A stretch of 64,000 bases of DNA from Ascaphus truei (Eukaryota; Chordata; Amphibia; Anura; Ascaphidae): assembly GCA_036426205.1 (NCBI GenBank), contig CM071571.1, positions 115,134,244 through 115,198,243 on the forward strand, read 5' to 3'. Numbering within the stretch: position 1 is the first letter of the stretch; the number at the start of each line of letters is the position of its first letter. The translations under genes and the position numbers were made by a program. Under the pieces are notes generated by a model. That model saw only the letters and a list, made by a program, of their open reading frames with translations. It had not been told where the DNA came from and did not search any database. Shown in pieces: positions 21,655 to 33,301 of the stretch.

Positions 21655-22349
21655 TAGGATATTCATTTTTGGTGAGGATGTTGGCAAATGTCCTTTAAGA
21701 ATATGATATTGTTTTTTTGTGTGTGTTTTTTAACCCTTTGGTGCTACTGCCCCTCTGGCGACCAAAGTGCCACAGTGCCGCCACAAACCGCGATCCTGTG
21801 ATCGCTCCCTTAACCCAGGCGTTATGGTCCTTTTCTATTTCCCTGCATTACAAATCGCTTAACGCAATCTAACCTAGAGAATGAGCACTCAAAGGGCATG
21901 ATGTAGCCAAAACCTAATGGGGTCCCTGGTGTACCAGACCCCATGAGGTAGTGGTTATGTCTTGGGACACCCACCGGGTTAAGGTAACATTTAGGCCAAA
22001 TAAACAGCCACAAATGATACAGCACTGAGTTTTTTTTATTATTATTTCCATTTGGCACTGATCTAGTTAATTCTGTTTTCAATGGATACGTATATTTTCT
22101 TGGATAAAACTTCTGCTTCCCATTTTGTCAATATCCAGGGAATAAAAGCATATAAAACGGTAAAATTAAATTGTAGAATATTAACACATCATTGCACAAA
22201 GAAAAACTATACAGTAGCTGAAGCTTTCACAGTATGGCTCACGAAAAGTGTATTCAGCATTCTTTCTGGATATACAACAATACGTTAATGCTCGCTCTTC
22301 CATTCAATTTGACATACCACTTGGTTACTGGCTTATTGCTTAGCTGAGA
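21655..22349. other. intron 35, unassigned part
   Basis: GC-richer block at 21725-21990 within AT-rich intron, with no terminal repeat or coding region that I can identify. It is followed by plain AT-rich sequence up to the Penelope locus. Confidence 0.5.
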
Positions 22350-22391
22350 CACAAGAACCCCTCTATATGCACTCTTACCTAGTACTAATGT

Positions 22392-22619
22392 GTGATACTA
22401 AAACCACAAGATGAATCCCTTAGCCAGGAACTAAAAGCGAAAAGCGACGAAAAACAAAAAAGTTTTAATACACAATTTAATTCATACACTCAAAGTTTAA
22501 AATATGGGATAGAAAACCCCTCAGAGGAGCAGTGGAGAAGTGATAGGGATATATCAATCAAATTAGCTGTATTGATATTAATATTATCAGAGAATATCCC
22601 TATCTCTCCCGACGGTTAA
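22392..22619 (+). pseudogene. Penelope-locus open segment, left arm (mirrors 27932-28159)
   Basis: This 75-codon open segment (MILKPQDESLSQELKAKSDE...) has a mirror copy at 27932-28159 on the other strand that differs at only a few residues. It is charged and helix-prone. I recognise no domain. It could be part of the N-terminal coding region of the Penelope-like element, kept at the outer ends of the palindrome. Confidence 0.5.
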
Positions 22620-23261
22620 ATTAAACATGTGATATCCACTAAAACTTGGCAGTGAAATGACAATTGCCTTAATGGGTAGTGTGGTTGGGTAATAGGCAGT
22701 AAGGAAAGGTAGGTCTTTAGTACAGGGTAAAAAAGCTCTCTATAGCTATCCCACATTGGGAGGACACTGGTGTCTAAAATTGCAATAAACCCAAGACTCT
22801 ATCAAAGCCTAAATAGTTATTACCACATAATGTCACACACATGAAGCAACATAACCTTATAAGTGGATACAAGTAACTGGTATTGTGCTAGGAAAGGTAA
22901 ACATCCATTCAATAGTATCCCTTCTTATGGTAGTGCCACTTCCCTAGCTCTCATAGTGATACATGTAGTGTACAGACTTTGTGAAATAGTAGCTGTTTAT
23001 AGTGCATAGATCGCAGCTGTAGTGGGTTACGGCAAACCCCAACCGAAACAGTATGCAGATTAATTGCACAATGTTGCAAAAGCAGCTGTATGGAAACAGC
23101 ACGCAGCTCATCTGCAAAGAACTGGCAGTGAAGCCGCTAGCAGGAGAGGTGTGGGGAAGGGAAGGAAGGGACAACGGGTTACGGCGAACCCAGGCAGAGG
23201 CAGTGAAAGTATACGAGCCGTGTGGATATCTGGAACATGCACCGCCGTCGCTCTTCTGTGA

Positions 23262-23303
23262 CGTCAGTATCACTGACACGTGTTTCACGCTTCTTCAGGT
23301 GGA
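23262..23303 (-). ncRNA. hammerhead-like relic in Penelope left arm
   Basis: The minus strand reads CTGAAGA, AGCGT, GAAA, then CACGTGTC: both core strands are present with a self-complementary stem III (ACACGUGU). Stem II is only one base pair, and stem I pairs with one bulged base. The mirror copy at 27253-27285 (plus strand) has GAAA changed to GTCA. Hammerheads are known features of Penelope-like terminal repeats. Confidence 0.45.
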
Positions 23304-23869
23304 GGAGTCTACTCTTCCGATCCTGTTCCTAGTATTTATAGTGGGATCTAGATGCCTATTGGTCCGTAAGTACTTGTGAGATCCACCTATAATTCATTGT
23401 GGTATTTTGTATTAACCCTATCAGACCGGGTCCTAGTAAAGTGACTGTTTGTCACGGACATATCTTTTTGTAATTAATTATTTATTTATTACTTGTCCCT
23501 ACTGTATATATGGTTTATCCAATAAATTAACAAGGTTAGATGGTTATATTAGCGCAGAATGTCAAATAGTTGGTATTGTGTCCATGTCTGAGTAGCAATA
23601 ACCTGTGATCTGAACCATATCATATATTAGTGTATGTATATGTAGGAGTGTATAGCCAGGTTAAGATGATCCGCCCCTAAGGTCAATACGGATCAGGTCT
23701 GATTTACCAGACTGTATACCATTATCCCAGGAGCTGAAATTAGCAAAATGCAAAAAACCACTGCAAAAAGTGCAAACAATGCAGAACATAGAAGCCACAT
23801 TTGTACTTTAGTCATAGCCTATTGCAGCCACGAGGTGTTAATATGAACTACTGTAAAAATGCAGAGTAC

Positions 23870-25014
23870 ATAAATCATTCATCAAGTCCTAGGGGTGACT
23901 GGGTCTGTAATAAATATATCCAACGGCATTCCCGTTGAAGTAAAATCTTATCCCAGTCACCCCCTCGTGGACTTGGTTGTATGTGTTCAATGGCTGTGAA
24001 GCTCATGATGTGTTGGTTGCCTTGGTGATGTTCGATGATATGTCTGGCAAGAGGTGTATCGACTGAATTTCTAACGTTGCCTAGATGTTCTAATACACGT
24101 GTCTTAAAAGGTCTGTGGGTTTTACCCACATACCTCATTCCGCATTCACACGTCATTAAATATGACACCACATGTCTGGCAGTTGATGAACTCTTTTATT
24201 TGGTAGGTTATGGTACGTTTTAGATTCGTGAAGGATTTAGTGGCCTTCATAAAAGGGCATGCTTTGAACCTCATACATTTAAAGTAGCCTTTTGGTTTGT
24301 CTCCCAACCAGGTCTTGTTTGGCTGTGATTGGAAGTGGCTGCGTACAAGTCGGTCCTTGATGTTCCTGCTTCGTCTACAGCACATACTTGGTGTCTCTGG
24401 AATAATTTTTTGGAGATCAGAATCCTTCAAAAGGATGTGCCAGTATTGGTTAAGGATTCGTCAAACTTCCTGCCATTGGCTACTAAATTTACCAATAAAT
24501 CGAATTGTATTGTCTTCAGTCATCTCTTTTTTGTTTACAAGAAGTCCTGTTCTTTCAAACATAAGGGCTCTATAATAAGCTTTTTTGATAATCTTATTTG
24601 AGTATCCTCTTTCCCTAAATCTTAGTGTCATGTCCTTTGACTTGTTTTTGAATTCAGTTAGGGAAGAACAGTTTCGCCTTAGACGTAAAAATTGACCTAT
24701 CGGTATATTGTCTACAATATGCCTTGGGTGGTGACTTGTTGCCATTAGAAGTGTGTTAGTAGATGTCGGCTTCCTAAAGATGCTGGTTTCAAGGTTATCC
24801 GTATTGGTCTTGGAAATAGTAATGTCCAGAAAATCTAGTTGTGTTTTGCTCATTTGATATGTTAATTTCAGATTCAATTTGTTTTTATTCAGACAGTTAA
24901 TAAATTCTTTCAACATTTCCTCTGTCCCATTCCAGACTAACAAGATGTCATCTATATATCTAACCCATAGTTCCACATATATGCTGAACCTCTCAAAGTC
25001 CTCAATGAAGACAG
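23870..25014 (-). pseudogene. Penelope-like RT and GIY-YIG endonuclease, left copy
   Basis: The RT part (24976-24461) has the catalytic VRYIDDILLVWNGT, then a linker with RRSRNIKDRLVRSHFQSQPN and cysteine-rich CMRFKACPFMKAT. The endonuclease part (24171-23875) has YVGKTHRPFKTRVLEHLGN and ARHIIEHHQGNQH. A frameshift near 24150 splits the GIY from the YIG half. The N-terminal RT blocks are missing because the copy stops at 25014. Confidence 0.85.
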
Positions 25015-25077
25015 ACAGAGTGAACTCGAAGAAAGGAGTTCAAAAGCACCCCTCTATATGCACTCTTACCTAGTACT
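25012..25077 (+). repeat. Penelope terminal repeat at the palindrome centre
   Basis: ACAGAGTGAACTCGAAG followed by AGCACCCCTCTATATGCAC is the same sequence that ends the right arm on the other strand (28230 down to 28165) and, in part, starts the left arm (22350). In the centre it joins directly to mid-RT sequence at about 25078. Confidence 0.75.
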
Positions 25078-25082
25078 GGGAT

Positions 25083-26420
25083 GATAATGTACCACATCAT
25101 ACCTTGGTACTGGATCTCCTAAAATATACTCTGACCCATCATTTTTTCCTATTTGACCATCTCATATACCACCAGGTACAGGGTACGGCGATGGGGACGA
25201 CTTGTGCCCCCACATATGCCAACCTGTACCTGGGTTGGTGGGAAGAGATGTCTGTCTTCATTGAGGACTATGAGAGGTTCACCATATATGTGGAACTATG
25301 GGTTAGATATATAGATGACATCTTGTTAGTCTGGAATGGGACAGAGGAAATGTTGAAAGAATTTATTAACTGTCTGAATAAAAACAAATTGAATCTGAAA
25401 TTAACATATCAAATGAGCAAAACACAACTAGATTTTCTGGACATTACTATTTCCAAGACCAATACGGGTAACCTTGAAACCAGCATCTTTAGGAAGCCGA
25501 CATCTACTAACATACTTCTAATGGCAACAAGTCACCACCCAAGGCATATTGTAGACAATATACCGATAGGTCAATTTTTACGTCTAAGGCAAAACTGTTC
25601 TTCCCTAACTAAGTTCAAAAACCAGTCAAAGGACATGACACTAAGATTTAGGGAAAGAGGATACTGAAATAAGATTATCAAAAAAGCTTATTATAGAGCC
25701 CTTACGTTTGAAAGAACGGGACTTCTTGTAAACAAAAAAGAGCTGACTGAAGACAATACAATTCGATTTATTGGTAAATTTCGCTGCCAATGGCAGGAAG
25801 TTAGACGAATCCTTAACCAATACTGGCACATCCTTTTGGAGGATTCTGATCTCCAAAAAATTCTTCCAGAGACACCAAGTATGTGCTGTAGACGAAGCAG
25901 GAACGTCAAGGACCGACTTGTACGCAGCCACTTCCAATCACAGCCAAACAAGACCTGGTTGGGAGACAAACCAAAAGGCTACTTTAAATGTATGAGGTGC
26001 AAAAAATGTCCTTTTATGAAGGCCACTAAATCCTTCACGAATCTAAAACGTACCATAACCTACCAAATAAAAGAGTTCATCAACTGCCAGACATGTGGTG
26101 TCATATATTTAATGACGTGTGAATGCGGAATGAGGTATGTGGGTAAAACCCACAGACCTTTTAAGACACGTGTATTAGAACATCTAGGCAACGTTAGAAA
26201 TTCAGTCGATACACCTCTTGCCAGACATATCATCGAACATCACCAAGGCAACCAACACGTCATGAGCTTCACAGCCATTGAACACATACAACCAAGTCCA
26301 CGAGGGGGTGACTGGGATAAGATTTTACTTCAACGGGAATACCGTTGGATATATCTATTACAGATCCAGTCAACCCTAGGACTTAATGAAGGACTTATGT
26401 ACTCTGCATTTTTACAGTAG
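25083..26420 (+). pseudogene. Penelope-like RT and GIY-YIG endonuclease, right copy
   Basis: RT: QGTAMGTTCAPTYANLYLGW near 25165-25225 (a Penelope signature) and VRYIDDILLV near 25300. A TGA at about 25665 and a frameshift near 25780 interrupt it. The second open part (25836-26420) has the cysteine-rich linker CMRCKKCPFMKAT and the complete GIY-YIG domain (GVIYLMTCECGMRYVGKTHR). The full-length family RT would start upstream; here the N-terminus is replaced by the terminal repeat. Confidence 0.87.
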
Positions 26421-26975
26421 TTCACATTAACACTTCATGGCTGTAAAGTATAAATGTGGTTCCTATTTTCTGCATTTTTTGCACCTTTTGCAGCAGTTTT
26501 TTGCATTTTGTTAATTTTAGCTCTTGGGATAATGGTATACAGTTTGATTAATCAGACCTGATCCGTATTGACCTTATGGGCGGAACATCTTAACCTGGCT
26601 ATACACTCCTACATATATACACTAATATATGATATGTGTCAGGTTACATGCTATTGTTACTCAGACCTAATGAATGATTTATGTACTCTGCATTTTTACA
26701 GTAGTTCATATTAACACCTCATGGCTGCAATAGGCTATGACTAAAGTACAAATGTGGCTTCTATGTTCTGCATTTTTTGCACTTTTTGCAGTGGTTTTTG
26801 CATTTTGCTAATTTCAGCTCCTGGGATAATGGTATACAGTCTGGTAAATCAGACCTGATCCGTATTGACCTTAGGGGCGGATCATCTTAACCTGGCTATA
26901 CAGTCCTACATATACATACACTAATATATGATATGGTTCAGATCACAGGTTATTGCTACTCAGACATGGACACAA
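26395..26975 (+). repeat. tandem duplication of about 270-300 bp downstream of Penelope EN
   Basis: The block TATGTACTCTGCATTTTTAC to CATGCTATTGTTACTCAGACC (26396-26667) is repeated directly in diverged form at about 26680-26975 (TTATGTACTCTGCATTTTTAC ... TATTGCTACTCAGACATGG). The left arm has a single copy (23575-23880). Confidence 0.8.
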
Positions 26976-27931
26976 TACCAACTATTTGACATTCTGCGCT
27001 AATATAACCATCTAACCTTGTTAATTTATTGGATAAACCATATATACAGTAGGGACAAGTAATAAATAAATAATTAATTACAAAAAGATATGTCCGTGAC
27101 AAACAGTCACTTTACTAGGACCCGGTCTGATAGGGTTAATACAAAATACCACAATGAATTAAAGGTGGATCTCACAAGTACTTACGGACCAATAGGCATC
27201 TAGATCCCACTATAAATACTAGGAACAGGATCGGAAGAGTAGACTCCTCCCCCTGAAGAAGCGCGTCACACGTGTCGGTGATACGGACGTCACAGAGGAG
27301 CGACGGCGGTGCATGTTCCAGATATCCACATGGCTCGTATACTTTCACTGGCTCTGCCTGGGTTCGCCGTAACCCGTTCTCCCTTCCTTCCCTTCCCCAC
27401 ACCTCTCTTGCTAGCGGCTTCACTGCCAGTTCTTTGCAGACGAGCTGCGTGCTGTTTCCATACAGCTGCTTTTGCAACATTGTGCTATTAATCTGCATAC
27501 TGTTTCGGTTGGGGTTTGCCGTAACCCACTACAGCTCCGATCTATGCACTATAAACAGCTACTATTTGGCAAAGTCTGTACACTACATGTATCACTATGA
27601 GAGCTAGGGAAGTGGCACTACCATAAGAAGGGATACTATTGAATGGATGTGTACCTTTCCAAGCACAATACCAGTTACTTGTATCCACTTATAAGGTTAT
27701 GTTGCTTCATGTGTGTGACATTATGTGGTAATAACTATTTAGGCTTTGATAGAGTCTTGGGTTTATTGCAATTTTTAGACACCAGTGTCATCCCAATGTG
27801 GGATAGCTATAGAGAGCTTTTTTACCCTGTACTAAAGACCTACCTTTCCTGACTGCCTATTACATACCACACTACCCATTAAGGCAATTGTCATTTCACT
27901 GCCAAGTTTTAGTGGATATCACATGTTTAAT

Positions 27932-28159
27932 TTAACCGGAGGGAAAGATAGGGATATTCTCTGATAATATTAATATCAATACAGCTAATTTGATTGATAT
28001 ATCCCTATCACTTCTCCACTGCTCCTCTGAGGGGTTTTCTATCACATATTTTAAACTTTGAGTGTATGAATTAAATTGTGTATTAAAACTTTTTTGTTTT
28101 TCATCGCTTTTCGCTTTTAGTTCCTGGCTAAGGGATTCATCTTGTGGTTTTAGTATCAC
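27932..28159 (-). pseudogene. Penelope-locus open segment, right arm
   Basis: This is the mirror copy of the 22392-22619 open segment. It encodes the same 75 codons with a few substitutions (for example V for G in ...SLKYVIENP). No recognised domain. Confidence 0.5.
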
Positions 28160-28547
28160 ACATTAGTACTAGGTACGCGTGCATATAGAGGGGTGCTTTT
28201 GAACTCCTTTCTTCGAGTTCACTCTGTGAAATATATGTTAACTACCTCCCCTGCACCTACCGTTTTTAGGACATTATACTTAATAGGTGAGCAGTTTTTC
28301 TCATAACCTGTGTTAGCTGAGACACAGTAAAGATCCTTTAGAGATGAAAGTAAAAACATATTTCCATTAAATAAAAGCCCGAAATGAAAATGTGCTGCTG
28401 TTGTAAAGCCGCACAGGGGCACTTACAACCCCATGTTTCATGCGATCTGAAATCTCTCCTTTTGATTTGTACACTCCTTTTTGTTGCATCACAATCTACT
28501 CTAATTCAGACTGTTTTATTTCAGAGTAGAAGTGTGTAATATTGTAC

Positions 28548-28814
28548 CTCTCTTGCTTTTGCCAGAAGATGTTGGTATTTTTTCAACACTTCTTCCTTTT
28601 GATTTAATCTGGCTTGCATGTTTCCAATGGTTTGGTGAGCAACTTTCAAAGCTTGGTGCTGTTCTGAATCATCTTCTCTTCGACTTAGGTCAGATAGAAG
28701 CTTTTCCCGTTCTGCTGTTGCAGGCAGTCTAAGTCTTAATTCATTGATCACCTTGTCTCGGCTCAACACATTTTGTTCAGCTGTCCACAGCAGTGCTTCT
28801 TTCTTTTTAAGTTT
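28548..28814 (-). CDS. cep290: cep290 exon 35 equivalent
   Basis: This 267-nt, 89-codon exon is in phase 0 at both ends. It starts KLKKKEALLWTAEQNVLSRD and includes VINELRLRLPATAEREKLLS and NMQARLNQKEEVLKKYQHLL, very close to human residues of about 1480-1568. The acceptor is CTTTCGGTAG and the donor GAG|GTACAATA. Confidence 0.97.
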
Positions 28815-30559
28815 CTACCGAAAGTGAACATACATTACAAGTTTAAAGTTCAGAGCAAAGAAAACTCAACTTTTTGAGCTATGAATGGTCAAAAACTTAT
28901 CAGTAATTTAACTTTGAATGTGAGCAAATTTAGCTTCTATTACCAGCAAAAATGACATAGAAACCATAAATAAAGATATAAAGATATATATATACTGTAT
29001 ATATATATTTTTTTTTTAAGTAAAATGTTTTTCTTCTTTTTGGAACATTGAACAGGTAATAAGAAAGAGAAGTATTGGTACATTAGGTGAGTGGAGTAGA
29101 AATCAAAGCTATGTATATGCATAATGAGCTTTAAAAGTGCATCTAACCTTAATAGAAAGACAATATCACTCATTCACAGAAGATAACATGCACAGTCCAT
29201 TTATGTCAATTGGTTTCATTACGGTCTTGCAGAGTTGAACAGATATAAAACGAGAATGTGTATATTGCTTTTCATCTGTTAATATTTTACGATCTCTGAC
29301 CATCCAGGAGAATTAAAAAAAGGACTAATTTAAATTGGCCACACTTCGAAAGCGAAGTCTGACGGACTATAAACCAACCAAATGTAATCTGCACACCACT
29401 TTCCTACGTATAGTTATAAGCAGTGGTGATTTGTCACTTAACATTGACAGACCTGACATCAAGTACAAAAAATAAATTGCTAGGCAAGATATAAGATAAA
29501 TCTTAGTAGCATATCACTGACTATAAGCTATACATTGCACATATGTTATTGTTTTAACTTTATTTCTCAATAAAAGGTATCAAGAATATGTAAAATTCAC
29601 TGCATTAAATCAGTTGAGAATAGGGTAGTACATTACCATTAAAATAAATGTTTAAAAATGTTTATGTGACCGAACATACCATCTACCTTATATAAACTGA
29701 AATAATATAAAATATGCTCTACTATAGTGTATTGTTACAGTATGTGTAGCACACAGCACAGTACGTTCTGCCTTTACGTAGCCCCTTTGCTGTTAGAGGA
29801 ACCTGCTAATTATTGCCTAGAATCACTTTGCATACTCTAAAGATGGGTAGTGGTGCATTCAAAGAAAATAATCATTAGAAAAATAAGAGGTGCAAAATCC
29901 CATGACAGCCACCCCCCAACTCCCCCCAAAAATGGAGCCCAACTCAAAAGTAGTGAGCAGTTATGAAAAATGCAGTATATACAGTAGTATGCAAACGTTT
30001 TATATTTCAGCATTGCCCAAGTAAAAGAAGTACAAAAATCACAATGTAAACAGTATAAATAGTACAATATAATATATAAATACAAAAAGGGCCGACACAC
30101 CTAAGAAATCCTAAATGTTTTGGGATACAGCCCTTTGTCAAGAGCAAAACTATTTACAGTATGCATTACATTGTGAATTCTGTCATTTTTTTGACTTGTA
30201 CAATGCAAAACATACAACTTTTGCATACTATAAACCAAGTTGATGACTTTTCCCCTGACTAGTTTTCTACTTTACAATCACGTAGCAGTCACCGTTGAAA
30301 CATACAAATGAACAGAAGAGATAACAATAAAAAAATAAAAATAATAAAATTGGCTAACTCATGCTGTCCATTTTCCTGCCTGCAGTACAGAAAGAAAAGA
30401 AAAACACAAGAAAACATTGATAGTATACACTTATAAAATGACAAAACAAATGGCATTGCTAGTGATATTTCCTTTCTCAAAATACACAGTCTTACGAGAA
30501 ATGCTTTTTGTATTGTATTGTTCTTTAGTTAATATCAGATGCCAAATGTTTCTACTCAC
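28815..30559. other. intron 34, mostly unassigned
   Basis: AT-rich intron with a TATATA/T-run tract at 28980-29020. Near 30090-30150 the minus strand reads TTGACAAAGGGCTGTATCCCAAAAC, which looks like a worn hammerhead-type core (GGG..CCC stem II) in an old repeat. No coding region was found. Confidence 0.45.
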
Positions 30560-30694
30560 CTCTTCCAGTGTTTTACAAGCGGCTTTAGTTTCCAAAATTG
30601 TCTGCACATGCACCCTTATTTTTCTCAATGCAATCTCAAGCTGCTGAGGCAAGGGTAGACTGGGGTCAGGAACGGATCCTGTAGCCTCCTCAAA
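30560..30694 (-). CDS. cep290: cep290 exon 34 equivalent
   Basis: This 135-nt, 45-codon exon is in phase 0 at both ends. It encodes FEEATGSVPDPSLPLPQQLE and ends AACKTLEE, matching human residues of about 1435-1479, including the proline-rich break in the coiled coil. The acceptor is TTGCACTTTAG and the donor GAG|GTGAGTAG. It lies only 103 bp from exon 33. Confidence 0.97.
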
Positions 30695-30797
30695 CTAAAG
30701 TGCAATGACAAAAAAAAAACAAATAACACACATTGATTTCATTAATACCACCAGCTGTGATACTTCTCTTTAACATGTTATGAAACACTGCAGGTAC

Positions 30798-30905
30798 CTT
30801 TCGAGCTGTGCTGAGCACCTCATTTTGCTGGTGTTCATACATGTCCAGTTGGCGTTCCAGCTCTACTTCTCTCTGATCCCACGCCATCTGCCGATCTTCG
30901 TGAAA
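30798..30905 (-). CDS. cep290: cep290 exon 33 equivalent
   Basis: This 108-nt, 36-codon exon (phase 0 at both ends) encodes FHEDRQMAWDQREVELERQL and ends NEVLSTARK, human residues of about 1399-1434. The acceptor is ATGTTTCAG and the donor AAG|GTACCTG. Confidence 0.97.
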
Positions 30906-31163
30906 CTGAAACATCCATTGAATGTAAATTGGACTTGTAAATATTTAGCAATGGTATTTGAATTAAAAAAAACATAGGGGAAACATATTTTAAACAATAT
31001 TCAATTGATTGTCACTTACTGTATGTCCCTCATTAAGCAAAGAAGGGTGGGTAGCTGTGTTAGTCATTTCTTCTACAGTATGTAGTAACAAAGGAGGGAG
31101 CGGTGGTATGATACCTTTTATTGGACCAACAAGTTGTTGAAATGTGTATGTGTGTTGATATAG

Positions 31164-31165
<2 letters not shown>

Positions 31166-31219
<54 letters not shown>
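31166..31219 (+). repeat. (CA)n microsatellite
   Basis: About 27 CA units between the arms of the foldback repeat. It is followed by TG- and TATA-rich simple sequence to about 31620. Confidence 0.97.
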
Positions 31220-31223
<4 letters not shown>

Positions 31224-32003
31224 ATACTTTTTCATTGTTCTTTTACCTGCACTCATCTGTGCATACGTTTGTAGTATTAATTATGTACATACAAGTGCAT
31301 GTTTTTGTGTGCATAAACATGTGTCGGTGTATGTGTGTCTATATATATATATCCCTTTTTTTGGGTGTAAGATATCATTCATTTTCAGTGTGCATAAATG
31401 TATGCTTGCATACTGTATTTGTAGAGGTGTATGCATGTTTGTCTATGTTTGTGTACAGTATGTACATATACATGTGTCAGTTTACATGCATGTATATACC
31501 TGCGTATGTACACTGTTTGTTTTATGTCTATGCATATGTATGTTTATCTGTATGTACATGTGTTCATATACAGTATGGGTGCATATATTAGTGTATGTAT
31601 GTGTATGTATGTATATATACCATACTTAGTTAAGGTGGGTAAAAAAAAGTGACAAAAACCCTCCCCAGCAATATTTCCATTTGATTATTTATATACTGTA
31701 GATCACCAGACATAAAACAGTTACAGTGGTTTTATTTTAAATATATATATATATATATATATATTTATTTTCACATTCATGGTCTTGTCCCACACACTCC
31801 CCCTCACTTCTCCTTAATGTCTAGACCGGCTTTGCAATTCAAAAGAGAAAAGCTTTCTACAGTATGTCTCTACTGTTAATTTTCTCACCAGGCTACCTGC
31901 TTCTACCTAATCTAATTTAACACTTCCTGTCTACAGACATTGTAACAAGATATCACACTTACATACACTGTATATTATATTGTGTTTCTGTATTTCTGCC
32001 ATA

Positions 32004-32040
32004 CTGATGAAGGACCCTGAGAGGTTGGAAAGCTTGCAAC
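32004..32040 (+). ncRNA. hammerhead-like core in foldback repeat
   Basis: The plus strand reads CTGATGA, AGGACC-CTGAGA-GGTT, G, GAAA, GCTTGCAAC. ACC/GGU supports a short stem II between the two conserved core strands. Stem III and the cleavage site are not clear. This may be a worn relic or a chance resemblance within this widespread repeat. Confidence 0.35.
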
Positions 32041-32815
32041 ATTTTAACTACTTGTTGGTCCAAAAAAAGGTATCATACCACCTCCAACCTCTCCCTCTTT
32101 TGTCACTCATTAATGAATCAACGTTCACCGTTCAGTGCATCAGTGTTCACAAGAACAGTGGTTCTCAAAGCTTTCCAAGGACCACCGAACACACAAGGTT
32201 TTGGGAATAACCAATGCACATGCAGGTACATATCACCCACTACATAAGGCCTCTTCCAGGCTGAGAGCATGCTTGCGCGCTCGATCAAAACAATTAAAGT
32301 ACTTCTGTGTCCAAGCTGTGTGCGTGAGCGTGCAGAGGCACAATACTTGGCGAGACAAATATTTTTGTATTTTTCGCACTTGCCCTGGTCACTTGCGTGA
32401 TTCAGCCAATGAGGGTGAACCGCTCACGTGACGTCACAGGCATGCCACATGGGCAACTAGCTGGCCAGGAATTGCCCAGCGTCTGACGTCACAAACCTTG
32501 AGCGCCAGCGAGCACACTCCCACCAAGGACGAGGACATTTGCATATAGAAATAATCTTGGAGTATTGCCTTAGAAACCTAGTGTGACTCAGAGTCCCAAT
32601 GAGAGCTTTGAAAAACCACTGCAATAGAATCTAAAATTAATAAATCCTCATAGTTAAAAACAAAACATAAAATAAAATAACACGCTCTTATCCCAAATAC
32701 ATTTCAGCATAGCCACAGACACCATTAACTATAGTTAAAAAATAAAAACTTTTATAGCATGTGCTACTGAAAATATGACTCACCTGTAGTGAAAAAAGAT
32801 ATGTGTACGAACACG

Positions 32816-32879
<64 letters not shown>
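32816..32879 (+). repeat. (CA)n microsatellite
   Basis: More than 30 uninterrupted AC/CA units in intron 32, bordered by GAACACGAACAC-type sequence. Confidence 0.97.
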
Positions 32880-32881
<2 letters not shown>

Positions 32882-33301
32882 GTTAATGAAACATTTCAAC
32901 ACAGAAGTAAATGGCATGGATGGCTGAGCACTATATTTGCATCTCCAGGAGATCCATTGCCTCCACTAGTTAATGTTTTAAATGAGAAATTGTCATGGTT
33001 AAGCAAAGTTTACAGGCATTGAAAGCACATTACTAGAATACAAATAAAAACTAAATTATGTATATAACAATGTATGTAGAGCATCACATGAAGTACTGCT
33101 TATGCCATACTATTTTCCTGTAGTAAAATAACATGTGAAAAAGGCTTCAACCCCCAGAATAAAAAAGGCTTGACAAAAGAACAGGGGGTCTGAAAATGTG
33201 GCTGACCTATTACGGTGTGGCAAAAATGTCCTAAAATAAACCACCACCATTAATCACCCAATCACACACACACACACACGTCTTGAAGTACTTTTATACA
33301 G

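Larger units (their letters stand above)
22350..28230. mobile_element. Penelope-like element pair in mirror-image arrangement
   Basis: Two copies of a Penelope-like retroelement (RT plus GIY-YIG endonuclease) lie in opposite orientation around a centre near 25015-25080. The whole 5.9 kb forms a giant inverted repeat. Mirror pairs are 22392-22619 with 28159-27932, 23053-23379 with 27498-27172, 23875-24171 with 26130-26420, and 24461-24976 with about 25290-25800. Translated arms are about 95% or more identical. The left copy is cut off at its 5' side within RT; the right copy is longer and has a tandem duplication. Both are coding-dead. Confidence 0.85.
31084..32112. mobile_element. foldback repeat (TATTGGACCAACAAG family), expanded by a CA tract
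   Basis: The left arm at 31084-31145 contains GGTATGATACCTTTTATTGG. The right arm at about 31990-32112 is its inverted counterpart (GGTATCATACCACC). Between them lie a CA microsatellite (31166-31219) and TG/TATA-rich low-complexity sequence. A complete compact copy of the same family is at 57187-57434. The right arm contains a hammerhead-like core, CTGATGA (32004-32010) ... GAAA (32028-32031). Confidence 0.65.

Noticed and set aside
25104..26420. Right Penelope copy as a functional RT-endonuclease
   Set aside because: A TGA near 25665, a frameshift near 25780 and absence of the N-terminal RT region rule this out.
31121..31652. Plus- and minus-strand open frames rich in His-Thr or Cys-Val
   Set aside because: They are translations of CA/TG microsatellite and TATG-type simple sequence.
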